The position numbers and the translations under genes were made by a program. A stretch of 64,000 nucleotides of DNA, from NCBI GenBank assembly GCA_038124645.1, contig JAYPCI010000003.1:1-64000 (forward strand), read 5' to 3'. Numbering within the stretch: the first letter of the stretch is position 1; each line of letters opens with the position of its first letter. The notes under the pieces were generated by a model. It was not told where the DNA came from and made no database searches. It saw only the letters and a list, made by a program, of their open reading frames with translations. The stretch is from JAYPCI01 sp038124645 (GTDB taxonomy: Bacteria; Pseudomonadota; Alphaproteobacteria; Pelagibacterales; Pelagibacteraceae). Shown in pieces: positions 34,255 to 42,487 of this stretch.

Positions 34255-35573
34255 TTAAAAGATAAAGGTTTTCCTGTCGGATCTCCAAGTATTTTGCCAT
34301 GCGCCATTTTAATCTCACCCGCAATAATCGTCATGGTTGGATAGCCTTTAAATGTATAGTTGTTAAATGGTGACCACTTGCATCCACTCTCTATATCTTC
34401 ATTCTTTATAGTTATTGTCTTATTTAAATCACAGATCGTAAGATCTGCATCAAATCCTTCTTTGATCTTACCTTTATTCTTGATACCAAAAATTTTAACT
34501 GGATTTTCACAGACCAGTGCAACTAACTGTTCTAATTTAATTTTACCCTCGTTCATGTGATTAAGCATAACCGGCATCAAGGTTTGCACACCTGGCATGC
34601 CCGAAGGAGAATTTGGATATTCTTTATTTTTATTCACTTTTGAATGCGGAGCGTGATCTGAACCAATAGTATCGACATAATCATTTTTTACAGCATACCA
34701 AAGTCGATCGTAATGTGGCTTGCTTCTAATTGGCGGATTCATTTGGGCAAAGGTACCTAATTGATCATAACAATCTGGTGCGTATAAAGTTAAATGTTGG
34801 GGAGTAATTTCAAAAGTAATTAAACCTTTGTTTTGAGAAAGAAAATCAACTTCCTCCTTAGTAGTGACATGTAAGATATGTGCGCGCTTACCCAATCGCT
34901 TTGCAATTTTAACAATTTTTCTAGTAGAAGCGATGGCGCACTCTTCATTTCGCCAGAGGGGATGTGTATGAACATTACCTTTTTCTATAAATCTTTTTCT
35001 TAAATTAAGCATATCTTCGTCTTCCGAGTGGACTGAAATTATTTTTGAGGTTGCTGCAAAGGCTTTTTCAATATCTTCTTCTTTGTGCACCAAAAGATTA
35101 CCGGTAGAAGAACCAGCGAATAATTTAACTCCACAACACCCCTCAACACCTTTTAAATTAGCAAGATTAGATTGATTGTCTGGAGTAGCACCAAAGTAAA
35201 ATGCATAGTTACAATACATTCTATTTTTAGCTAAAGCTAATTTTTTATTAAATTCTTCCATGCTTGAAGTTGGTGGATTAGTATTGGGCATTTCAAATAC
35301 TGCGGTAATGCCCCCAGCAATAGCAGCTCTACTACCAGAATTTAAATCCTCAACATCAGCGGCTCCTGGAGGTTCTCTAAAGTGAACTTGGGTATCAATG
35401 GCTCCAGGTAACACAGTTAATCCTGAAATATCTTGAACGTTACTGCCTTTGTCTTTACTTAAAGTTCCAATCTTTTTAATCTTACCACCAGAAATACCTA
35501 AATCCGTCTTAACAAGTTTTTTTTCAATATAACAAGAACCATTTTTTAGAATTAAATCAAAATTTTCGGACAT
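34251..35573 (-). CDS. pyrC: Dihydroorotase-family amidohydrolase with Gln in place of the first metal histidine
   Basis: This 440-residue cyclic amidohydrolase has Lys150 (likely the carboxylated lysine, in GVKLFAGSS), metal ligands His182 and His235, and GSDHAPH with catalytic Asp306. The usual D-x-H-x-H at the barrel entrance reads DTQVHFREP: Gln62 replaces the first histidine and His64 is kept. As I recall, some dihydroorotases, for example in Bacteroidetes, share the QVHFREP form, so it may be active with one altered metal site. The family closes carbamoyl-aspartate to dihydroorotate; allantoinase is the main alternative. It is divergent from ygfZ by 38 bp. Confidence 0.8.
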   Translation of the reverse strand: MSENFDLILKNGSCYIEKKLVKTDLGISGGKIKKIGTLSKDKGSNVQDISGLTVLPGAIDTQVHFREPPGAADVEDLNSGSRAAIAGGITAVFEMPNTNPPTSSMEEFNKKLALAKNRMYCNYAFYFGATPDNQSNLANLKGVEGCCGVKLFAGSSTGNLLVHKEEDIEKAFAATSKIISVHSEDEDMLNLRKRFIEKGNVHTHPLWRNEECAIASTRKIVKIAKRLGKRAHILHVTTKEEVDFLSQNKGLITFEITPQHLTLYAPDCYDQLGTFAQMNPPIRSKPHYDRLWYAVKNDYVDTIGSDHAPHSKVNKNKEYPNSPSGMPGVQTLMPVMLNHMNEGKIKLEQLVALVCENPVKIFGIKNKGKIKEGFDADLTICDLNKTITIKNEDIESGCKWSPFNNYTFKGYPTMTIIAGEIKMAHGKILGDPTGKPLSFN

Positions 35574-35611
35574 TGAATATTAAATATATTATAGTGAATT
35601 AATTTGCAATT

Positions 35612-36502
35612 ATGGAAAAAAATCAAGTTATAATCACAAAGGATCGAGGATTAATATCAATTTCTGGAGAAGATTCGAAAGACTTTTTACAGAATTTAAT
35701 CTCAAACGATATTAATAAAACAGATAATGAAAATGTAATTTTTTCTGGAATATTTACACCACAAGGTAAATATTTATTTGAGTTTTTTGTTTTAAAAAAT
35801 AATGAGCAATTTTTTCTAGAATGTTATGAAAATGACGTTATTGATCTCATTGCTTTTCTTAATAAATTTAAATTACGTTCTAAAATAACGATTGAAAATT
35901 TCTCAAAAGAATATGGAGTTGCAATTATTAGTAATGAAAAGTTTAAAGACTTACAGGCGAAACTTGACTCAAAAGGAAATGTTATAAGTTTTAGAGACAG
36001 TCCAATTTTTTTAGATCCAAGATCAAACAATCTAGGTGCTAGAATAATTTCAACAACAGAAAAATTATACCTTTCCATTAAAAAATTAGGACTTAAAACT
36101 ACAGATGGAGAGAGTTATGTTAATAAAGCTCATGAGCAAGGTATTCCTGTCACTAATCTTAACCATTTGAGAGATCAATTATTTGGTATTGAAGCAAATT
36201 TTGAAGAACTTAATGGAATAGATTTTAAAAAAGGTTGTTACATTGGTCAGGAAAATACGTCACGAATGAAATTACGTGGAAAAATTAGAAGAAAATTATT
36301 ACCCGTTACAATTATAGAAGATGACAATGACCAAGAAATTAAACTTGAAAATAATACCATAGGTAAAATTCTAATTAAAAAACCTAAAACTTTTGCATTA
36401 ATTAAATTATTTGATCCTGATATTAAGAGCTTTGCCAACAGAGAAATTCAGGCAGGAAACAAAAAATTAATTATCAATTACCCTAAATTTTTAAATTCTT
36501 AA
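35612..36502 (+). CDS. ygfZ: YgfZ/GcvT-like folate-binding protein
   Basis: This 296-residue protein has the YgfZ signature KGCYIGQE at residues 207-214, including the conserved cysteine, within a GcvT-like fold. YgfZ helps assembly or repair of iron-sulfur enzymes in a folate-dependent way; the exact reaction is unsettled. It fits a genome with many Fe-S proteins, including NadA and ferredoxin here. The 3' end overlaps the convergent carbonic-anhydrase-like gene by 20 bp, the longest such overlap in the window. Confidence 0.9.
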   Translation: MEKNQVIITKDRGLISISGEDSKDFLQNLISNDINKTDNENVIFSGIFTPQGKYLFEFFVLKNNEQFFLECYENDVIDLIAFLNKFKLRSKITIENFSKEYGVAIISNEKFKDLQAKLDSKGNVISFRDSPIFLDPRSNNLGARIISTTEKLYLSIKKLGLKTTDGESYVNKAHEQGIPVTNLNHLRDQLFGIEANFEELNGIDFKKGCYIGQENTSRMKLRGKIRRKLLPVTIIEDDNDQEIKLENNTIGKILIKKPKTFALIKLFDPDIKSFANREIQAGNKKLIINYPKFLNS

Positions 36503-36905
36503 TTCTCCCTCTTAAATCAATAATTAAAGTTTCTAGTTTTAGTTTAGGAAAATTTTTTTTTAGTCTCTTTTTTAAGGATTTAAATGCCATATGGTGTATT
36601 TTAAATTCCTCAGTTTGGTTTAATTCCTTTTTATTTACAGCAATTTTGGCAGCTCCACAATCTTGATGGTTGATTGCTATAAGTTTTTTAATTTTATGTA
36701 ATTTTATCGAAGTGGCTAAATTATCAATAAATGTTTTATGCCATTGATTAAATTTTTTTGCCGTTACCCCTATCGCGGCGCCGGCAATTGTAAAGGCGCT
36801 GTATTGCCCAGAAAGTTTTCTTCTTTTTAAATATTGTTGCACTAATGGTTGAAAGCGTGGATCGATACACGAAAGCACCATTGCTTTATATTGTTTTACC
36901 ATCAA
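36483..36905 (-). CDS. Small beta-carbonic-anhydrase-like protein
   Basis: This 140-residue protein keeps the zinc motifs of beta carbonic anhydrases: C-x-D-x-R (Cys13, Asp15, Arg17) and H-x2-C (His80, Cys83). True beta enzymes are usually about 200 residues, so it is short and lacks the C-terminal region. It may be a divergent carbonic anhydrase or a zinc protein with another role. It starts 9 bp after the HtrA-like gene stop, on the same strand. The start could be either of the two adjacent ATGs. Confidence 0.65.
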   Translation of the reverse strand: MMVKQYKAMVLSCIDPRFQPLVQQYLKRRKLSGQYSAFTIAGAAIGVTAKKFNQWHKTFIDNLATSIKLHKIKKLIAINHQDCGAAKIAVNKKELNQTEEFKIHHMAFKSLKKRLKKNFPKLKLETLIIDLRGRIKNLKI

Positions 36906-36913
36906 AGAAAAAA

Positions 36914-37930
36914 TTAATAATACTTAGGTTTAACAAAATAATCCATTCGATCAACTGTTTTTATATCGAAAGATATTTTTTTTTGGTCACGTTCAACTTC
37001 TAATTTGAGTGGTGTCCCTGGTCCACCGAAAGACCAAGCGGTTAAATAAAATTCTTTGATTGAATTTATATTAACACCGTTCACGGAGAGAATAATATCA
37101 TTTGGCATGACCCCGGCTTTTGCGGCAGGTCCATTTTCACTGACACGAGTGATATTCACTCTACCGGTGCTATCGTCTGAAGTGAGACCCATATAAGGAT
37201 TAATTTTTGTAGTTCTTCTACCGTTTTTAATTAAATCAGAAAAAATTGGTTTTAAAATATTAATTGGCACAAATAAATTTCCAGGCGATTGGATGCCTGG
37301 TACTGACTCTTGAACATACAAGGAACCGATGCCAACTACCTCACCAAATTCATTTAATAAAGGTGTACCTGCCCAAGATTGATTCATTGGATAAGTATAA
37401 ATAGGTTTTTCTAAATAGTATTCCCACCAACCCGCGAAGGATCTTCGTGAGACTGCTTTAGCTCCAGAACCTTGACCTTGATCTGGAAAAGGCATTACAA
37501 ATAATAAATCTTGATCGGTAATTGTATCTGAGTCCCCTAAATTTAAAGGTTCAAGTCTCATAGGCAAAATAGTTTTTAAAATTCCAAAACCCGAACTATG
37601 ATCGTAAGCAACTAAATCACCTGGGACTGCTTTGCCATCGGGTAAAGCTATTTCTATTTGTTCAGCTTCAACCACAATATAACCAATCGTCAAAATATGT
37701 TTGTTGTCAATCACAACACCTGTACCTCTTCTCACCGTTCCTAATGAACCAGCGGTTCGAGCGTTATCAGGAACAATGCTGGTGATCCTAACGATTGATT
37801 TATAAATCTTTTCAAACTGTTCTTGGGTTTCAATTTTCTTTTTTTCCTGTGCTAAGATGAATTGTGTGAAAAATATTAAAATTAAATTTAGAAAAAGTAA
37901 TTTTTGAAGGTAATTTAAATATCTTACCAT
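36914..37930 (-). CDS. HtrA/DegP-like PDZ protein with all catalytic triad residues lost
   Basis: This 338-residue protein has an N-terminal signal peptide or anchor (residues 8-27), a trypsin-like domain and one PDZ domain (about 240-325: GPAAKAGVMPNDIILSVNGVNI). The triad positions do not match HtrA. The histidine motif reads LTIGYIVVE (80-88). The aspartate position in HSSGFGILK (111-119) is glycine. The serine loop reads SWAGTP, with Ala187 in place of the nucleophile. It should be a non-proteolytic periplasmic protein, perhaps a chaperone or peptide-binding adaptor. The open frame is intact, so it is not a decaying pseudogene. Confidence 0.85.
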   Translation of the reverse strand: MVRYLNYLQKLLFLNLILIFFTQFILAQEKKKIETQEQFEKIYKSIVRITSIVPDNARTAGSLGTVRRGTGVVIDNKHILTIGYIVVEAEQIEIALPDGKAVPGDLVAYDHSSGFGILKTILPMRLEPLNLGDSDTITDQDLLFVMPFPDQGQGSGAKAVSRRSFAGWWEYYLEKPIYTYPMNQSWAGTPLLNEFGEVVGIGSLYVQESVPGIQSPGNLFVPINILKPIFSDLIKNGRRTTKINPYMGLTSDDSTGRVNITRVSENGPAAKAGVMPNDIILSVNGVNINSIKEFYLTAWSFGGPGTPLKLEVERDQKKISFDIKTVDRMDYFVKPKYY

Positions 37931-37994
37931 AGCAAAATTATACTCCTCTCTTGGGTTGTAAATAAGCTCTAAATTAGATTGTGTATAAACGATT

Positions 37995-38078
37995 TGGTGC
38001 GGTCGGAGAGACTCGAACTCTCACGGGAAACCCACACGCCCCTCAAGCGTGCCTGTCTACCAATTTCAGCACGACCGC
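37995..38078 (-). tRNA. tRNA-Leu (anticodon GAG), CCA encoded
   Basis: On the minus strand a 7-bp acceptor stem (GCGGTCG with CGACCGC) is visible. The D-arm reads AAATTGGTAGAC. The anticodon stem CACGC/GCGTG encloses the loop TTGAGGG, giving anticodon GAG at 38042-38044. A short variable arm and the T-arm GAGAG-TTCGAGT-CTCTC follow. Discriminator A and an encoded CCA are present. It reads CUC and CUU leucine codons. It lies between the HtrA-like gene and nadA. Confidence 0.95.
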
Positions 38079-38147
38079 ATTAAGCCTTTAATTATGCGAC
38101 AATAAGATAATGACAATTTAAGTTCAAGTTGATAGATTGGAATAAGT

Positions 38148-39137
38148 ATGTCTACACAGTTTGGTTTAAATGGAAAGGCAAATGGAATTTTAAGAAAAAT
38201 TTCCAAAGTAATTCCCGAAGTGGAATTAAAAGTTCATTTACCGCTTATAGAAAGAATCAATCAATTAAAAAAAGAGAAAAACGCCATTATTCTGGCTCAC
38301 AATTATCAAACACCCGAAATTTATCATGGGGTAGCTGACATCAAGGCTGACTCGTTAGCGCTGGCAGTTGAAGCTTCTAAAACTTCAGCGGATATTATTA
38401 TTTTATGCGGTGTGCATTTCATGGCTGAAACAGCAAAACTAATGAACCCAGAAAAAAAAGTTTTAATACCAGATTTACAGGCCGGCTGCTCTCTGTCCTC
38501 TTCCATCACAGGGGAAGATGTAAGAATGTTAAAAAAACAATATCCAGGCGTGCCTGTCGTATCCTATGTAAATACTTCTGCAGATGTTAAAGCTGAGACC
38601 GATATTTGTTGTACTTCCGCCAATGCTGTAAAAGTTGTTGAATCGCTTAAAACTGACAAAGTGATTTTCTTACCTGACCATTACCTTGCAAAATATGTTG
38701 CTTCTAAAACAAAAACTAAAATTATTTCTTGGAAGGGTACTTGTATAGTGCATGAACAATTTACTGCTAAAGAAATTGAAGATATCAAAAAAGCCAATCC
38801 AGATATAAAAATTATTGCTCATCCAGAGTGTCCGCCCGATGTAATCAAAGCTTCAGATTATACAGGTTCAACATCAGGTATGATTAATTATGTAACACAA
38901 AACCAACCTAAAAAAGTTATGTTAGTCACAGAATGTTCAATGAGTGACAATGTTCAAATTGATAATCCAAATGTAGAGTTTGTAAAACCTTGCAATCTTT
39001 GCCCTTACATGAAAAAAATTACTTTGAAAAAAATTTTAAGTTGTTTAGAAGAAGAAACAAACGAGATCAAAATTGATCCTAGAATTGCTAATGCCGCAAG
39101 AGCTTCAGTATTAAGAATGACCGAAATTGGTCGTTAA
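38148..39137 (+). CDS. nadA: Quinolinate synthase
   Basis: This 329-residue protein has NadA motifs: AIILAHNYQTPEIYH, the first cluster cysteine in IILCGVHFMAETAK, PDLQAGCSL, HPECPPDV (second cysteine) and CNLCPYM (third). It condenses iminoaspartate with dihydroxyacetone phosphate using a [4Fe-4S] cluster to make quinolinate for NAD. nadC follows directly. No nadB is in the window. Confidence 0.97.
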   Translation: MSTQFGLNGKANGILRKISKVIPEVELKVHLPLIERINQLKKEKNAIILAHNYQTPEIYHGVADIKADSLALAVEASKTSADIIILCGVHFMAETAKLMNPEKKVLIPDLQAGCSLSSSITGEDVRMLKKQYPGVPVVSYVNTSADVKAETDICCTSANAVKVVESLKTDKVIFLPDHYLAKYVASKTKTKIISWKGTCIVHEQFTAKEIEDIKKANPDIKIIAHPECPPDVIKASDYTGSTSGMINYVTQNQPKKVMLVTECSMSDNVQIDNPNVEFVKPCNLCPYMKKITLKKILSCLEEETNEIKIDPRIANAARASVLRMTEIGR

Positions 39138-39141
39138 GTCA

Positions 39142-39975
39142 GTGCCAACAATAAATAAAAAGTACATTTATTCCACTGTAAAAAGAGCACTCCAGGAAGA
39201 TTTATATCCTCGAGGAGATATAACTACTAATTTATTAGCTTTAAAAAATAAAAAAATAACAGCCAAGATAATTGCCAAACAAGATGGGATTATTGCGGGT
39301 TTAGATTTTTGTGAAGCAGCTTTTAGAATTATAGGAAAAGAGACAAAGTTTAAAAAAAGAACTCAAGATGGCAAAAAAATAAAAAAGAATAAAGTTATTG
39401 CTGAAATCAAAGCTACAATCAAAACAATTTTAATAGCAGAAAGAACAGCATTAAATTTTCTAAATCATGCCTCTGGCATAGCTACTTTAACCAATCAATT
39501 TGTAAAAAAAGTTGGAAAGAAAACAAAAATTTGCTGTACCAGAAAAACAACCCCAAACCTGAGACTATTAGAAAAATATGCGGTTAAAAAAGGTGGTGGT
39601 TATAATCATAGATATAACTTAAGTGATGAAGTTCTTATTAAGGATAATCACATAACTGCTACCGGTAATCTAAGAAATTTAATTAAAAAAGCTATTAAAA
39701 CCAAAAAGACTATTACTGTTGAAATTGAAAATATCGCTCAGCTCAAACAAGTTATTGGTTTAAAATTTAAAAGAATTTTGTTTGATAATATGAATACTAA
39801 GTTATTAAAGAAATGTTTAAGATTATGTAAAAATAAATATCAAACTGAATATTCAGGAAATGCTAAGCTTGATAATGTCACCAAAATTTCAAGGACTGGT
39901 GTCAGTAGAATTTCAATCGGTTCGCTAACACATAGTTTTAAAGCTTTCGACTCTAGTTTAAGTTTAACTTCTTAA
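39142..39975 (+). CDS. nadC: Nicotinate-nucleotide pyrophosphorylase (carboxylating)
   Basis: The protein is about 277 residues from the GTG at 39142, 4 bp after the nadA stop. A TTG at 39127 would overlap nadA and is less likely. NadC motifs include QEDLYPRGDITT, AERTALNFLNHASGIATL, CCTRKTTPNLR, GGGYNHRYNLSDEVLIKDNHI and the C-terminal VSRISIGSLTHS. It makes nicotinate mononucleotide from quinolinate and PRPP. The 3' end overlaps ppdK by 12 bp. Confidence 0.95.
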   Translation: MPTINKKYIYSTVKRALQEDLYPRGDITTNLLALKNKKITAKIIAKQDGIIAGLDFCEAAFRIIGKETKFKKRTQDGKKIKKNKVIAEIKATIKTILIAERTALNFLNHASGIATLTNQFVKKVGKKTKICCTRKTTPNLRLLEKYAVKKGGGYNHRYNLSDEVLIKDNHITATGNLRNLIKKAIKTKKTITVEIENIAQLKQVIGLKFKRILFDNMNTKLLKKCLRLCKNKYQTEYSGNAKLDNVTKISRTGVSRISIGSLTHSFKAFDSSLSLTS

Positions 39976-42487
39976 AGCGGCTTGAGCGGCTGCCAATCTT
40001 GCCACAGGCACCCTGAAAGGTGAACAAGAAACATAGTTAAGGCCAGCTTTGGCACAGAAGTGAATACTGTTAGGATCTCCACCATGTTCACCACATATAC
40101 CTAATTTTAGTTTTTTATTATTTTGTTTTCCTCTTTTGGATGCTAACTCAACTAATTCCCCGACTCCATCTTGATCAATACTTACAAACGGATCAATTTC
40201 AAAAACTTTATTGTTTATATAGTCATTTAAAAATTTTCCAGAATCGTCTCTGCTAATTCCAAGTGTTGTTTGAGTTAAGTCATTTGTACCAAAACTAAAA
40301 AAATCTGCATATTTTGAGATTGCTTTTGCTTGTAGAGCTGCTCTTGGTAATTCAATCATAGTACCAACCATATAATCTATCTTTAAATTGTTTGCTTTTT
40401 GGATTTCATGAGCGATACGATCAACGAGCGCTCTCATTATCTTAAGTTCTGTATCTGTTGAAACTAGTGGTATCATAATCTCAGGAAAAGCAGATTTTAC
40501 TTTTTCTTTTTTTAATTCAACCAAAGCATCAAAAATAGCTCGGCACTGCATCTCGTAAATTTCAGGATANNNNNNNNNNNNNNNNNNNNNNNNNNNNNNN
40601 NNNNNNNNNNNNNNNNNNNNNNNNNNNNNNNNNNNNNNNNNNNNNNNNNNNNNNNNNNNNNNNNNNNNNTTTATCCAGTGCACTACTTCGATCTTCTCGA
40701 GTTTTAGATAAAATCATTTGTCTTACAGATAAAATTCTTTTTTCATCAAAAAACATATGCTCAGTTCTACAAAGTCCAATACCCTCTGCCCCAAAATCTC
40801 TTGCAGTTTTTGTATCGTTTGGCGTCTCCGCATTAGTTCTAACCTTTAATTTTCTAAATTCATCTGACCATTTCATAATGATAGAAAAATCTCCCGAAAT
40901 ATCAGGTTTAACTGTTGGCACATATCCAAGCATGACCTTACCACTGCCGCCATCGATCGTAATGATATCGCCCTCTTTGATCTCGATGTCTCCTGCTTTG
41001 AAAAGTTTTGACTCATAATCGATAGTAATTTCACTAGAACCTGAAACACAAGGACGCCCCATGCCTCTCGCCACAACTGCAGCATGGCTGGTCATTCCGC
41101 CTCTTGCGGTCAAGATGCCTCTGGCTGCATGCATCCCATGAATATCTTCAGGTGAAGTCTCAACTCTCACTAATATTGTATCTTGTTTCATTTCATTCAA
41201 ACGTTCAGCTTCGTCAGCAGAAAAAACTACTTTTCCGCTGGCAGCTCCAGGTGAAGCTGGAAGTCCGCTTGCAATTATTTTTTTCTCGACTTTGTCGTCA
41301 AGCGTTGGATGTAATAAAGTATCCAAAGTATTTGGATCTACTCTCAGGATAGCTTCTTTTTTTGATATCAATTTTTCTTTTACCATATCAACAGCAATTT
41401 TAATTGCAGCTTTAGCTGTTCTTTTGCCTGAACGCGTTTGTAACATCCACAATTTATTATTCTCAACTGTAAACTCGATATCTTGCATGTCTTTATAATG
41501 TTTTTCTAATTTCAAAAATATTTTTCTTAGTTCACTAAATACTTTAGGCATAGTCTCTTCCATTGAGGGTTCTGTTGCTTTAGCTTCTAACTTAGCTTGC
41601 TTAGTAATGTATTGTGGTGTTCTTGTACCAGCTACAACATCTTCACCCTGAGCATTAATTAAATACTCACCGAAAAAATGATTTTCACCCGTAGACGGAT
41701 TTCTCGTAAAGGCTACTCCAGTTGCACAATTATTTCCCATATTGCCAAATACCATTGCCTGCACATTAACAGCCGTTCCCCAATGATCTGGGATTTGATT
41801 TAATTTTCTATAAGTTTTTGCTCTCTGACTTTCCCAAGACAAAAAAACAGCACTGATAGCTCCATACAATTGCTCTTCAACATTTTGTGGAAAATCTATT
41901 TTTGCTTTTTGTTTAACGATATCTTTGAAATTTTTAATTAAATCATCCCAATCTTGTTCATTTAAATCTGTATCTAAAAGAACCCCTTTGGTTAATTTAA
42001 AATTATCAATGGTCTCTTCAAAGTAATGTCCGTCTACTCCCAAAACAACATTACTATACATTTGAATAAATCGACGGTAGCTATCTTTGGCAAATCTCCC
42101 ATTCGTAGTTTTATTTTTTAAAGCTGCAACGGTTTTATCATTCAGTCCTAAATTTAAAATAGTATCCATCATACCCGGCATTGAAATCCTTGCTCCTGAT
42201 CTTACTGAAACCAATAATGGATTATTTAGATCACCAAATTTTTTCTTTGTAATTTTTTCGATTTGTTTTAACTCGCTTTTAATGCTTGTCAGAATTGTTT
42301 TTGGTAACTGTTTCTTGTTTTTGTAAAATAAATCACAAACAGCTGTTGAAATAGTAAAGCCTGGGGGAACGGGAAGTCCCAATCTTCCCATTTCCGCTAA
42401 ATTAGCTCCTTTGCCACCTAGGATCTCTTTAGGTTTTTTTAACTTCTTGATTGCTTTATCTGTAAATGAAAATACTAATTTTTTCAC
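39964..42487 (-). CDS. ppdK: Pyruvate, phosphate dikinase, interrupted by a 100-N gap
   Basis: The N-terminal 606 residues contain the ATP-grasp domain (KGANLAEMGRLGLPVPPGFTIST, SVRSGARISMPGMMDTILNLG) and the phosphohistidine domain with GGMTSHAAVVARGMGRPC. The C-terminal 201 residues contain the PEP/pyruvate barrel with YPEIYEMQ, FSFGTNDLTQTTLG and the catalytic-cysteine motif GICGEHGG. Family length is about 880, so roughly 225 nt are missing at the gap. It interconverts pyruvate + ATP + Pi and PEP + AMP + PPi. It starts at the base where glyS ends, so it is in the glyQ-glyS transcription unit. Confidence 0.95.
40570..40669. other. ppdK: Assembly gap (100 N) inside ppdK
   Basis: This is a 100-N placeholder. 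The flanks share no sequence, and family length suggests about 225 nt are missing between SSALDK and YPEIYEMQ. Confidence 0.97.

Noticed and set aside
36914..37930. HtrA-like gene as a pseudogene
   Set aside because: The frame is intact over the full length with a good signal peptide and PDZ domain. Loss is limited to catalytic residues, which suggests repurposing rather than decay.
38129..38338. 69-codon frame overlapping the start of nadA
   Set aside because: It is out of frame within nadA, which has clear Fe-S and active-site motifs. It has no ribosome site or family match.
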